This document shows, piece after piece, positions 40,554 through 51,639 of a stretch of DNA of 64,000 nt. This stretch comes from Arion vulgaris (lineage: Eukaryota > Mollusca > Gastropoda > Stylommatophora > Arionidae), in contig CM036755.1 of the NCBI GenBank assembly GCA_020796225.1, positions 86,613,803 to 86,677,802 on the forward strand. Reading direction: 5' to 3'. Below the pieces are notes generated by a model. The model was not told where the DNA came from. It saw only the letters and a list, made by a program, of their open reading frames with translations, and did not search any database. Within the stretch, counting starts at the first letter, position 1; every line of letters begins with the position of its first letter. The translations under genes were made by a program, and so were the position numbers.

Positions 40554-42345
40554 CTCGCTTGCTTTCTCTAGCTTGGCGTTGCTTCTTTCCTCTATACTAT
40601 CTTCAGAAATGATACTATTTTCTGAGTTTTCTACATTTGTTCGAGTTACTGAATTATTGATAGGTAATTTGTGCGAAATGTTGTCGTTTTGCAATGACGA
40701 TGATGATGATGATGATGAAGAAGGCGTAGTTGCTGCTTCTGTACTCCTGAATGCAGAAACGCCAGCTTCATATTCAACAGTAAACTCCGATGTTTGAATA
40801 GTATTTACAACTTTTGACAAATCTTCGTTACCGGAAATTGAGGAATTTGAGTTTAAATTTACCTTCAGTTTTGAAGTTCGTTTTTGAGTGCTTTCCTTAT
40901 CAATGTGAGTATTTGTGTCTGTAAGATTTTCATTTCTAAATCCAATAGAATTTTCTTCGAATTTCGTTGCTTTCTGTTGATAATTTGACCTTGTCACAGT
41001 TTTTGACTTAACCCCTGGGTCTGTGAATACTGTTCTGGAATCTAGTTTTAAATTTCTCTGCAGGATTGCTGTTGAGTTTTCCGGAATACTGTCATGTTTT
41101 GAGAACGCGCTGGCTTGAAAAGATTGGACGGGTGTCTTGGTAGAAGTTCTGGAATAATTTGAAGTGTTACTGCTTGATAAAAGCGAAGGGTTATCTCCCA
41201 TGTAAATACAAGGGGAGTAATTTTCTGATCTGTCGTTAGAGCTAAGTGTAACAACTCGGGTGGGTAATGAACTTACCAGACAATTTTCCGCTTTCTTTTT
41301 TCCCTGGTGTCCCAATTCCGTATCCTGACTTATGTTAGGATCGATAGCAATTCTAGCATCGAGAGGACTACCGATTCCGGAATCTGCGCTCAGACTTTGA
41401 GGAATGACTGTAGTAATTATCCCGCCAATATTGACATGCCATGTTGGATTATCGTCGACCAAGGAAGCGTATATTTGGTCTTGTTGGTTGGTTGTTTCCC
41501 TTGGTTTACTCGAACTTAACGATTGGAACTTGGTCAAGCAATTCGATACATCTTTCGAATTTCTGACCATCTGATGTTTAACATCAATATAAGTAACACT
41601 TTTTGAATCTCCCGTTGACTCGTCTGTGTGGCATATCTTACTAGAGTCGAGATTTGAAGCTGATAATAACTGCTCTTGCAATTGTTTTTCGGTGCCTTGA
41701 TCCGCAGAGTTTCCTAAAGCAGTGGGACGTTGGCTGTGTTTTCTTTTACTGGCAGGAGAAGACGAAGGGATTGATAGGGGATCGTTTGATCTTGTAACTG
41801 AGATGATACTGATGTTCGTATTTAATGATGTAGCTGGTAACAGGCTGGAGTGTTCAGAAGTAGGGGGTTCCATTTTGGTTTCGGCACATATAGACGATAT
41901 TCTGTCTCTAAATGAAACACCCGTTTTGTTTAATGCAACACCCCCTGTGTTTAATGCAACTCTCCCTGTGTTTAATGCAACACTCCCTCTGTTAACTATA
42001 ACACTCCCTGGACTCAGTGCAACAATTCCTCTAGAAATACCAGATCTGGATTTATCCAGCCTATCATCAATGGAGCAAACAGAAATATCATCTTTAATAT
42101 TTTTTGAAGAGCGTAAATCCGACATTTTTGAAAAAGCATCGCCTTCGTTACCCTCTGCTAGTGTTCCCTTGCAGATGATCTCCGCCTCCGCTATTTGTTT
42201 AACTTTCTTAGAAGCATCTGAAGATTGTATTGTGTTAGTATCTATCTTAATATCAATCACTGAGGCTTCTTCTTCTTCTTCTTTATCAGCATTAGCATTG
42301 TCAGATTCTACAGGTTTATTGCTATTCATTTCAATCATTAAATCT
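40554..42345 (-). CDS. G2 large exon: Ser/Thr/Asn-rich disordered region (about 597 codons)
   Basis: The longest credible coding sequence in the window. The acceptor ATTTTTACTTAG precedes 42345 and a perfect donor GAG|GTAAGA follows 40554. The first ATG in frame is at 42336-42338, and the frame is open upstream of it to the splice site (DLMIEMNSN), so the start may be here or in an earlier exon. Features in order: an acidic patch (DKEEEEEASVID, residues 19-30), a degenerate 8-residue repeat (RGSVALNTGRVALNTGG, about 110-140), a basic patch (SPASKRKHSQRP), and a poly-Ser run (about 545-555). No globular domain is recognised. High Ser/Thr/Asn content suggests a phosphorylated, disordered cytosolic segment. 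Linkage to the downstream G2 exons is by strand, composition and position; one exon is missing between. Confidence 0.72.
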
Positions 42346-42379
42346 CTAAGTAAAAATAATAATTGAAATTAAAATTAGG

Positions 42380-42470
42380 ATTCAATGTAATAGCTTCATA
42401 TAGCAATGTTGCTACTTCATAATAGCTTCATATAGCAATGTTGCTACTTCATAATAGCTTCACCTTAAGT
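42380..42470. repeat. 35-bp duplication
   Basis: TAGCTTCATATAGCAATGTT then GCTACTTCATAA, twice in tandem. Confidence 0.9.
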
Positions 42471-42905
42471 ACAGGTTCAACTTTACTCTACCTTAAACTT
42501 AACTACTGGTTCAGCTTTACTCTATCATAAACTTAACTACTGGTTCAACTTTACTCTACCTTAAACTTAACTACTGGTTCAATTTTACTCTACCTTAAAC
42601 TTAACTACTGGTTCAGCTTTACTCTATCATAAACTTAACTACTGGTTCAACTTTACTCTACCTTAAACTTAACTACTGGTTCAACTTTACTCTACCTTAA
42701 ACTTAACTACTGGTTCAGCTTTACTCTAACTTAAACTTAACTACTGGTTCAACTTTACTCTATCATAAACTTAACTACTGGTTCAACTTTACTCTAACTT
42801 AAACTTAACTACTGGTTCAACTTTACTCTACCTTAAACTTAACTACTGGTTCAGCTTTACTCTACGATTACCTTAACTACTGGTTCAACGTATACTAAGA
42901 TTACC
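42470..42905. repeat. 34-bp tandem repeat, about 12 copies
   Basis: CTTAACTACTGGTTCAACTT then TACTCTACCTTAAA, with ATCATAAA and TCAGC variants. Confidence 0.95.
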
Positions 42906-43050
42906 TTAACTACTACTCAATATGCACTCAAATCCTAATAATTTCTGGTAGAAGTTGCAAATAGAGCACCTTATCAGTCGGTCCGGCTAATACTTGAATC
43001 ATCTTAATAAATGATGACATTGACAGAGATGAGTTTCACTGTACAAATTC

Positions 43051-43110
43051 TGATGTCACAGGACACGTATATAAATGAGACTTGATTGGCTGCAACTTTA
43101 TGCGCGTGCA
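43051..43110. promoter_or_regulatory. Candidate core promoter: CRE-like, TATA and CCAAT-type words
   Basis: TGATGTCA (CRE-like, one mismatch) at 43051, TATATAAA at 43068-43075 and GATTGG (inverted CCAAT) near 43085, followed by a GC-rich GCGCGTGC. A second ATF/CREB-like word, TTACGTCA, is at 43174. The stretch is single-copy and lies between the first G2 exon seen and a possible + strand first exon, so either or both could use it. Confidence 0.35.
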
Positions 43111-43254
43111 TCTTTCCTTACGTCTGCTTCTTCAATCAGAGCCACATTCTACTTGATAGCTTTAACACCAGGAAGTTACGTCACCCACCTGGTAGGAATA
43201 ATTTTGATTGACAGTAGAACAACAGTGATGAGATAATATTATCAGAAATATATC

Positions 43255-43291
43255 ATGTCGTCTGGTGACTTGAAGACCAGGTCATCATTAA
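43255..43291 (+). CDS. Candidate first coding exon of a + strand gene (G3)
   Basis: ATG at 43255 (A at -3) opens MSSGDLKTRSSL, followed by a perfect donor GTGAGT at 43292. It lies about 180 bp downstream of the TATATAAA. The next exon is not found; the frame alone is too short to be significant. Confidence 0.3.
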
Positions 43292-43509
43292 GTGAGTATT
43301 ATGTTTATTCTAAGATGCAGAAATTAGAGCTAGTTTCTTCGATCTAGACAATTGACAGGTCTTTAAATTCTCACAGACAACAGCTACGTCATGGTACTTT
43401 AGAATATAGAGAGGCCGAAGTGCTCCGCTTTACATTCAAAATCTGAAATATAAGAAAAGTGAAACATTTTAATATCGGTATTTGGTATTTGCACTCATTA
43501 ACACAAGTA
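43292..43509. other. Single-copy-like spacer
   Basis: No repeats or coding signal seen; would be intron if G3 is real. Confidence 0.35.
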
Positions 43510-44320
43510 CAAGACTTGACATACTTATGGACAACTTTTCAGTAAATGGAAGAAAATTAATGAAATCCAACACAGATTCAACAAATCAAATCAAATGATA
43601 GGACAACTATCGCTAATTGTAAAATGCAAATATATCACTATGAACACAAAATATATCACTATGAACACAAAATATATCACTATGAACACAAAATATATCA
43701 CTATGAACACAAAATATATCACTATGAACACAAAATATATCACTATGAACACAAAATATATCACTATGAACACAAAATATATCACTATGAACACAAAATA
43801 TATCACTATGAACACAAAATATATCACTATGAACACAAAATATATCACTATGAACACAAAAAGAGAAATGTTCAACACAATCTTTCTCCCAACATCATGC
43901 TATCAGTGCCAAACTGAGACCCTGACATCAAATGATAGAAGAAAACTAGTCACAACAGAGATGAAGTGTCTACGCAGAATGCTGGAAGTAATAAGATCAA
44001 ATCGGTTGAGAAATGAAGACATCAGGAAAATAGTACGTACAACATCAGTACTGAACTTTGTCAAGAAACAACAAATTAGTTGTTACGGACACATAAGCAG
44101 ATTACCAACATACAGTGCACCTCAAAGAGCATTGTTGCTCCGATACAAAGGATACAAAATAAAAGGCTGGTTACGTAAAAAGTAGACTTCGGAAATAGCA
44201 GAGGTGACGAAAGACAATATTTATGTAGCGCACACAAAAGTCCATTCTAGAAATCTCTTCTTATAGTGACGCTGTGAGATAAAACTTAATTAGAGAAAAG
44301 ATATTTATCCTGGAATCTCA
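43510..44320 (+). mobile_element. LINE-B fragment split by a 21-bp array
   Basis: After the array, the frame reads REMFNTIFLPTSCYQCQTET, KLVTTEMKCLRRMLEVIRSN, RLRNEDIRKIVRTTSVLNFV and CYGHISRLPTYSAPQRALLL to a stop near 44185. It keeps a long open stretch. The 44190-44310 segment is shared with 26900-27040. Confidence 0.75.
43632..43862. repeat. 21-bp tandem repeat, 11 copies
   Basis: TATATCACTATGAACACAAAA, essentially identical in all copies, open on both strands because 21 is a multiple of three. Confidence 0.96.
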
Positions 44321-44465
44321 AATGATAAAAATAACAGAGCAGTTCAGGTATTTAGGTAGCAATTTCGATTGCACTGGAAAAGTTAAAAAATAAATTATGT
44401 TACGAATTGTCAAAGTAACATCAGCTTTTAAAAGACTAAATAAAATTTGGAGCTGCAAGGTTTTT
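44320..44465 (+). mobile_element. LINE-B internal fragment
   Basis: Contains ITEQFRYLGSNFDCTGKVKK-like codons, equivalent to EFKYLGSIFTADGK at 20262. Confidence 0.55.
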
Positions 44466-44469
44466 TTAT

Positions 44470-44905
44470 CTTTTCTCTAGGTGAATGATGAAATTGGTTG
44501 TCACTTGCCGTAAAGCGTAGGGGTGGGAGCTTTAATTTGCCTTCCAGTGTCAGATGAGTCGTCCTTGTTGTGTTATATCCGGTTTTTTAGTGTGGTCTTG
44601 ATATTGTCTATCCATCGTTTTCTTGGTCTTCATTTGGCTCTAGTACCTGATCTCTTCATATCGTATGCTGTTATTAGTGGTTGGTTGTATCCCATTCTCA
44701 TTAAATCTCCAAACCACTGCATTTGTTGTCTTTCGATGTATTCGGTGTATGAAGTTATGCCCACTCTGCTTCTGATGTCCTCATTTCATAGTGTATCTTT
44801 CCTGGTGACCCCCACTGTCTTCCTCAAGCATTTCATTTCACACTTGGTGAGTTTTCTGTGATGTATTGCTGTCAGAGACCAAGTTTGACACAGGTAACAC
44901 AGTGT
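44470..44905 (-). mobile_element. LINE-B 3' fragment
   Basis: The - strand codes for KCLRKTVGVTRKDTL-like, RSRVGITSYTEYIERQQMQW, FGDLMRMGYNQPLITAYDMK and a RPRKRWIDNIKTT-like box, parallel to 51940-52250. Opposite in direction to the piece before it. Confidence 0.75.
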
Positions 44906-45029
44906 TGGTAGAAAAATAACTGCAAGTTATATAGTATTAAAACAAAATTATGAATTTTTTTATTCAAATGTTGTATCAGTCCTAACATATGCTAGCAAGT
45001 GTTGGCAAATGAGTAAATAGAAATCAAGT

Positions 45030-45485
45030 TTAATACATTTGAAATAAGATGTCTGCGAAAAATAATGAACACAAAATGGGACGAATTCAGAAGCGATGCA
45101 ATCAGATAAATGTCTGGTCAACCACTGGTAACAACTGTTATAAGAAGGAGAAAATGGAGATATGTTGGACATACCTTGAGAAGAAATGTCTGATCAACCA
45201 CTGGTAACAACTGTTATAGGGAAGAGAAAATCGAGATATGTTGGACATACCGTAAGAAAATATGATGATCAAAGAACATCAAAGCAGACATTGAAGTGGG
45301 ATACAAAAAGTTCCAGAAAGAAATGATGCCCAAGGGAAACCCTGAAACAAACTTTTGCTGAAAGAGGCATGAAATATCGAACTCGATTCCATGGAAGTGA
45401 TTGAGCGTGTTGCCCAGGAGAGAGCGGTATGAAGAAATTACTTGCAGTTCCTATGTAACGCATAACGGTACGAAAGCAATATATA
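45030..45485 (+). mobile_element. LINE-A 3' end with partial duplication
   Basis: Contains NTFEIRCLRKIMNTKWDEFR, QMSGQPLVTTVIRRRKWRYV and a repeat of the VTTVI segment (45185-45250), then TLKQTFAERGMKYRTRFHGS and the terminal YNGTK. Confidence 0.72.
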
Positions 45486-45524
45486 TACGAGTAATTTGTA
45501 ATAAAGTTTTAACTAAAGACGAAA

Positions 45525-45775
45525 ATGAGGGTATCTATGGTGAAGTGGGTAAGACGTTTGATTTGTGTTCTGAATTATAGTAGGGTCGAATCCGGACCGA
45601 GTCACAAGTGCACTTTTTCTCTAGAGCTCTCCAGTATTGGTGCTACAGATGTAGAGTTTCTTCAGGACATCTACTGCAATATACTACTCAAGTGGCTTGC
45701 GTTTCTGCAAAAATGGGCTGGGCACTATGGGGAAACCCAGTGCAATGAGGTCAATCTTTCATCCTAAGACACTTT
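45525..45775 (+). mobile_element. SINE-D copy (tRNA-derived)
   Basis: Head: TGGTGAAGTGGGTAAGACG (A box) and AGGGTCGAATCCGGACC (B box), about 40 bp apart. A 170-bp body follows, with a LINE-like tail ending CCCAGTGCAATGAGGTCAAT. Confidence 0.68.
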
Positions 45776-45782
45776 TTATCCT

Positions 45783-46042
45783 CCTCTTCTTCTTCTTCGA
45801 ACGATCCACATCGACAACTTGTTAACCAATCTTTGTGATTTGTATGTGATCTGAGCATAAGAGAGAGTACGTTGTGCCAGTTATGCGCCTGCAAGTATTT
45901 CAGCACATCCAATTTCTGCGATGCTTTTTATTTACTAGTGTAGCTTCACTAGACTCCTACGTCAGTCGCCTCTTACGTTATACCTTGTAAGTCGCAGTGT
46001 TACTATTCTTTGCTCCCCTTATGAGCCCCGACAACAGAAGGA
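45783..46042 (-). mobile_element. SINE-A copy, full length
   Basis: CTTCTTCTTCTTCGAACGAT, GATCTGAGCATAAGAGAGAG, CAGCACATCCAATTTCTGCG, then TCGCAGTGTTACTATTCTTT and ATGAGCCCCGACAAC. Confidence 0.82.
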
Positions 46043-46062
46043 TGGCTCATAACCAAGAAAAT

Positions 46063-49000
46063 ATGTTATTAAGAAAGTTGGTTGGAACACTTCAGAAAAT
46101 ATTTCATTAAGAAAGTTGGTTGGAACACTTCAGAAAATATTTCATTAAGAAAGTTGGTTGGAACACTTCAGAAAATATTTTATTAAGAAAGTTGGTTGGA
46201 ACACTTCAGAAAATATTTCATTAAGAAAGTTGGTTGGAACACTTCAGAAAATATTTTATTAAGGAAGTTGGTTGGAACACTTCAGAAAATATTTCATTAA
46301 GAAAGTTGGTTGGAACACTTCAGAAAATATTTCATTAAGAAAGTTGGTTGGAACACTTCAGAAAATATTTCATTAAGAAAGTTGGTTGGAACACTTCAGA
46401 AAATATTTCATTAAGAAAGTTGGTTGGAACACTTCAGAAAATATTTTATAAAAAAATGGTTGAACACTTCAGAAAATATTTTATTAAGAAAGTTGGTTGG
46501 AACACTTCAGAAAATATTTTATTAAGAAAGTTGGTTGGAACACTTCAGAAAATATTTTATTAAGAAAGTTGGTTGGAACACTTCAGAAAATATTTTATTA
46601 AGAAAGTTGGTTGGAACACTTCAGAAAATATTTTATTAAGAAAGTTGGTTGGAACACTTCAGAAAATATTTCATTAAGAAAGTTGGTTGGAACACTTCAG
46701 AAAAAAATTTGATTAAGAAAGTTGGTTGGAACACTTCAGAAAATATTTCATTAAGAAAGTTGGTTGGAACACTTCAGAAAATATTTTATTAAAAAAGTTG
46801 GCTGGAACACTTCAGAAAATATTTCATTAAAAAAGTTGGCTGGAACACTTCAGAAAATATTTTATTAAGAAAGTTGGTTGGAACACTTCAGAAAATATTT
46901 TATTAAGAAAGTTGGTTGGAACACTTCAGAAAATATTTTATTAAGAAAGTTGGTTGGAACACTTCAGAAAATATTTCATTAAGAAAGTTGGTTGGAACAC
47001 TTCAGAAAATATTTCATTAAGAAAGTTGGTTGGAACACTTCAGAAAATATTTTATTAAGGAAGTTGGTTGGAACACTTCAGAAAATATTTCATTAAGAAA
47101 GTTGGTTGGAACACTTCAGAAAATATTTTATTGAGAAAGTTGGTTGGAACACTTCAGAAAATATTTTATTAAGAAAGTTGGTTGGAACACTTCAGAAAAT
47201 ATTTTATTAAGAAAGTTGGTTGGAACACTTCAGAAAATATTTCATTAAGAAAGTTGGTTGGAACACTTCAGAAAATATTTTATTAAGAAAGTTGGTTGGA
47301 ACACTTCAGAAAATATTTCATTAAAAAAGTTGGTTGGAACACTTCAGAAAATATTTTATTAAGAAAGTTGGTTGGAACACTTCAGAAAATATTTCATTAA
47401 GAAAGTTGGTTGGAACACTTCAGAAAATATTTCATTAAGAAAGTTGGTTGGAACACTTCAGAAAATATTTCATTAAGAAAGTTGGTTGGAACACTTCAGA
47501 AAATATTTCATTAAGAAAGTTGGTTGGAACACTTCAGAAAATATTTCATTAAGAAAGTTGGTTGGAACACTTCAGAAAATATTTTATTAAAAAAGTTGGT
47601 TGGAACACTTCAGAAAATATTTTATTAAGAAAGTTGGTTGGAACACTTCAGAAAATATTTCATTAAGAAAGTTGGTTGGAACACTTCAGAAAATATTTCA
47701 TTAAGAAAGTTGGTTGGAACACTTCAGAAAATATTTTATTAAGAAAGTTGGTTGGAACACTTCAGAAAATATTTTATTAAAAAAGTTGGTTGGAACACTT
47801 CAGAAAATATTTCATTAAGAAAGTTGGTTGGAACACTTCAGAAAATATTTTATTGAGAAAGTTGGTTGGAACACTTCAGAAAATATTTCATTAAGAAAGT
47901 TGGTTGGAACACTTCAGAAAATATTTCATTAAGAAAGTTGGTTGGAACACTTCAGAAAATATTTCATTAAGAAAGTTGGTTGGAACACTTCAGAAAATAT
48001 TTTTTTAAAAAGTTGGTTGGAACACTTCAGAAAATATTTTATTAAGAAAGTTGGTTGGAACACTTCAGAAAATATTTCATTAAGAAAGTTGGTTGGAACA
48101 CTTCAGAAAATATTTTATTAAGGAAGTTGGTTGGAACACTTCAGAAAATATTTCATTAAGAAAGTTGGTTGGAACACTTCAGAAAATATTTTATTAAGAA
48201 AGTTGGTTGGAACACTTCAGAAAATATTTCATTAAGAAAGTTGGTTGGAACACTTCAGAAAATATTTCATTAAGAAAGTTGGTTGGAACACTTCAGAAAA
48301 TATTTCATTAAGAAAGTTGGTTGGAACACTTCAGAAAATATTTTATTAAGAAAGTTGGTTGGAACACTTCAGAAAATATTTTATTAAAAAATTTGGTTGG
48401 AACACTTCAGAAAATATTTCATTAAGAAAGTTGGTTGGAACACTTCAGAAAATATTTTATTAAGAAAGTTGGTTGGAACACTTCAGAAAATATTTCATTA
48501 AGAAAGTTGGTTGGAACACTTCAGAAAATATTTTATTAAAAAAGTTGGTTGGAACACTTCAGAAAATATTTTATTAAGAAAGTTGGTTGGAACACTTCAG
48601 AAAATATTTCATTAAGAAAGTTGGTTGGAACACTTCAGAAAATATTTCATTAAGAAAGTTGGTTGGAACACTTCAGAAAATATTTTATTAAGAAAGTTGG
48701 TTGGAACACTTCAGAAAATATTTTATTAAAAAAGTTGGTTGGAACACTTCAGAAAATATTTCATTAAGAAAGTTGGTTGGAACACTTCAGAAAATATTTT
48801 ATTGAGAAAGTTGGTTGGAACACTTCAGAAAATATTTCATTAAGAAAGTTGGTTGGAACACTTCAGAAAATATTTCATTAAGAAAGTTGGTTGGAACACT
48901 TCAGAAAATATTTCATTAAGAAAGTTGGTTGGAACACTTCAGAAAATATTTTTTAAAAAAGTTGGTTGGAACACTTCAGAAAATATTTTATTAAGAAAGT

Positions 49001-50120
49001 TGGTTGGAACACTTCAGAAAATATTTCATTAAGAAAGTTGGTTGGAACACTTCAGAAAATATTTTATTAAGGAAGTTGGTTGGAACACTTCAGAAAATAT
49101 TTCATTAAGAAAGTTGGTTGGAACACTTCAGAAAATATTTTATTAAGAAAGTTGGTTGGAACACTTCAGAAAATATTTCATTAAGAAAGTTGGTTGGAAC
49201 ACTTCAGAAAATATTTCATTAAGAAAGTTGGTTGGAACACTTCAGAAAATATTTCATTAAGAAAGTTGGTTGGAACACTTCAGAAAATATTTTATTAAGA
49301 AAGTTGGTTGGAACACTTCAGAAAATATTTTATTAAAAAATTTGGTTGGAACACTTCAGAAAATATTTCATTAAGAAAGTTGGTTGGAACACTTCAGAAA
49401 ATATTTTATTAAGAAAGTTGGTTGGAACACTTCAGAAAATATTTCATTAAGAAAGTTGGTTGGAACACTTCAGAAAATATTTCATTAAGAAAGTTGGTTG
49501 GAACACTTCAGAAAATATTTCATTAAGAAAGTTGGTTGGAACACTTCAGAAAATATTTCATTAAGAAAGTTGGTTGGAACACTTCAGAAAATATTTCATT
49601 AAGAAAGTTGGTTGGAACACTTCAGAAAATATTTCATTAAGAAAGTTGGTTGGAACACTTCAGAAAATATTTTATTAAAAAGTTGGTTGGGAACACTTCA
49701 GAAAATATTTTATTAAGAAAGTTGGTTGGAACACTTCAGAAAATATTTTATTAAAAAAGTTGGTTGGAACACTTCAGAAATTATTTCATTAAGAAAGTTG
49801 GTTGGAACACTTCAGAAAATATTTTATTAAGAAAGTTGGTTGGAACACTTCAGAAAATATTTCATTAAGAAAGTTGGTTGGAACACTTCAGAAAATATTT
49901 TATTAAAAAGTTGGTTGAACAGTTCAGAAAATATTTTATTAAGAAAGTTGGTTGAACACTTCAGAAAATATTTTATTAAGAAAGTTGGTTGGAACACTTC
50001 AGAAAATATTTCATTAAGAAAGTTGGTTGGAACACTTCAGAAAATATTTTATTAAGAAAGTTGGTTGGAACACTTCAGAAAATATTTTATTAAGAAAGTT
50101 GGTTGGAACACTTCAGAAAA
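46063..50120. repeat. 37-bp satellite, about 109 copies
   Basis: 4.06 kb of AAGTTGGTTGGAACACTTCA then GAAAATATTTCATTAAG. Common variants are TTTCATT/TTTTATT and AAGAAAG/AAAAAAG; rarer ones include length changes (36 or 38 bp). Rare variants recur exactly 949 bp apart, showing a duplicated higher-order block. No coding meaning. Confidence 0.98.
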
Positions 50121-50159
50121 ACACTCAATAAAGAACCAAGATGAAACAAGCATTGCCGA

Positions 50160-50340
50160 ATATTACAGAATATTACCGACAATTGTCGCATAATGTTGAA
50201 TGTTACACAATATTACAGAATATTACCGAATATTGTCGAATAATGTCGAATATTGTCGAATATTACCGAATATAGCCGAATAATATCGAATATTGTCGAA
50301 TATTACCGAATATTGCCAAGTATTGTCGAATATTTCAGAT
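50160..50340. repeat. GAATATTACC/GAATATTGTC short repeat
   Basis: Units of 10-13 bp such as GAATATTACC and GAATATTGTC with variants. Confidence 0.88.
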
Positions 50341-50800
50341 GTATTCTAAATGCCCCAAAGATAGAACAGATCATCAAGATCATCAGAAAACTTAAGAACT
50401 AAAAATCGCCAAGTCATGACAGCCTTGATGCTAAATTATTCAAAGCAGACCCTGGCCTAACTTAACTGCTAAAATTTGGAAACAATTTCTCATACAAATT
50501 TGGAACACATGGTCAAGAAAAGACAGAAATCTCATTCTGAAAGATTGATTGCAGAATAAAATGACCAATTTCAAGAATAATCACATAAATCATAACAAAA
50601 AAGTGAAAGACCCATATAATGGTATTCACAGACTAAAATCTTACAGATATTTATTCATCAATAAAAAGGGGATGAACACTAACTTTTGTAAAATTTCGTT
50701 TTCCAGGAAATAAAAATTGAAAGAAATGTCAATGCCGTTGCTAAAATACAATTTATGGAGGTAAAAAATGAAGCATGTTTAGTTCTTGTTTAATCGGATG
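50341..50800 (+). other. Intergenic, traces of a LINE
   Basis: 50345-50420 (IIKIIRKLKN-like, then KSPSHDSLDAKLFKAD-like codons) resembles the start of a reverse-transcriptase domain (LKNxKSPGxDGI). The rest is unrecognised AT-rich sequence. Confidence 0.4.
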
Positions 50801-50802
50801 CC

Positions 50803-51070
50803 AGATTCATCCGTGTGGTGGTGGGGCTAGCAAGGGAAGCAAAGAATAGTACCACTGCCACCTACAAGGCATGTTGTAAGAGGTGACTGATGTAGGACCT
50901 AGGAAGCTACCCTAGTAAATAAAAAGCAGCGCAGAAATCGGATGAGCTGCCCTAATTGCAGGCGCATAACCGGCACAACGTACAATCGCTCTTAGGCTCA
51001 GATCACATACAAATCATACAGAGTGGTTAACAAGTGTTCGATATGGAGCGTTCAAAGAGAAAGAAAAAAG
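50803..51070 (+). mobile_element. SINE-A copy, full length
   Basis: GGTGGTGGGGCTAGCAAGGG, CACTGCCACCTACAAGGCAT, GGCGCATAACCGGCACAACG, ATACAAATCATACAGAGTGG and a (GA)-rich tail. Confidence 0.82.
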
Positions 51071-51089
51071 AAAGAATGCCAGATTAGGA

Positions 51090-51180
51090 AGAATTAGTGG
51101 CGTAGTGGTTAAGTGGTTTGCTTTGAATTATGAAGGTCGTAGTTTCCAACCCGAACCGTGTGGTTCAGTTAAAGAGTGAA
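51090..51180 (+). mobile_element. tRNA-like SINE head next to a LINE piece
   Basis: GTGGCGTAGTGGTTAAGTGG (A box TGGCGTAGTGG) and GTAGTTTCCAACCCGAACC (B-box-like) about 35 bp apart. Confidence 0.55.
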
Positions 51181-51184
51181 TTAT

Positions 51185-51500
51185 TTTCAGATATATAGAA
51201 TTGCTGAGGACACGAATTAATGACACAGGTTAAGAGGAGAAAATGGTAATGAGTCGGGCATATCCTACGGAAGACACAGCCGAGTGTCCCTAGACAAGCA
51301 CTTGAGTAGAACCCGAAAGGAAAACAAAAAAGAGGGCGCCCTAAACAGACCTGGAGACGAAGTCTTCTTGAGGAACTGAAGAGTGTTGGACTATCCTGGG
51401 AAACCATAAAGAAAACAGCCAGACACTGAGAAAACTGGTGAACAACTGTTGAGGCCCTATGCTCCACTAGGAGCGGAGAAGAATAAGAGAAGAGCAGAAA
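51185..51500 (+). mobile_element. LINE 3' end of a further type
   Basis: Reads GHILRKTQPSVPRQALE, GKQKRGRPKQTWRRSLLEEL, KSVGLSWETIKKTARH and TTVEALCSTRSGEE with few disruptions: the RGRPKQTWRR box and VEALCSTR ending known from widespread RTE-like LINE tails in animals. Confidence 0.7.
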
Positions 51501-51639
51501 AGACAAACAGACGCAAAAATAAAAATAATAAACAAAATTACTTAGAAATGTATTCTCTTTTTTTTTATTGTTAATACGATTTGATTTCTACAACATCATG
51601 CGAATTCATATCAATAGAATGCAGGACGTGCAATATGAA

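Noticed and set aside
41722..42366. + strand frame of 214 codons
   Set aside because: Antisense shadow of the large G2 exon; only the - strand has matching splice sites.
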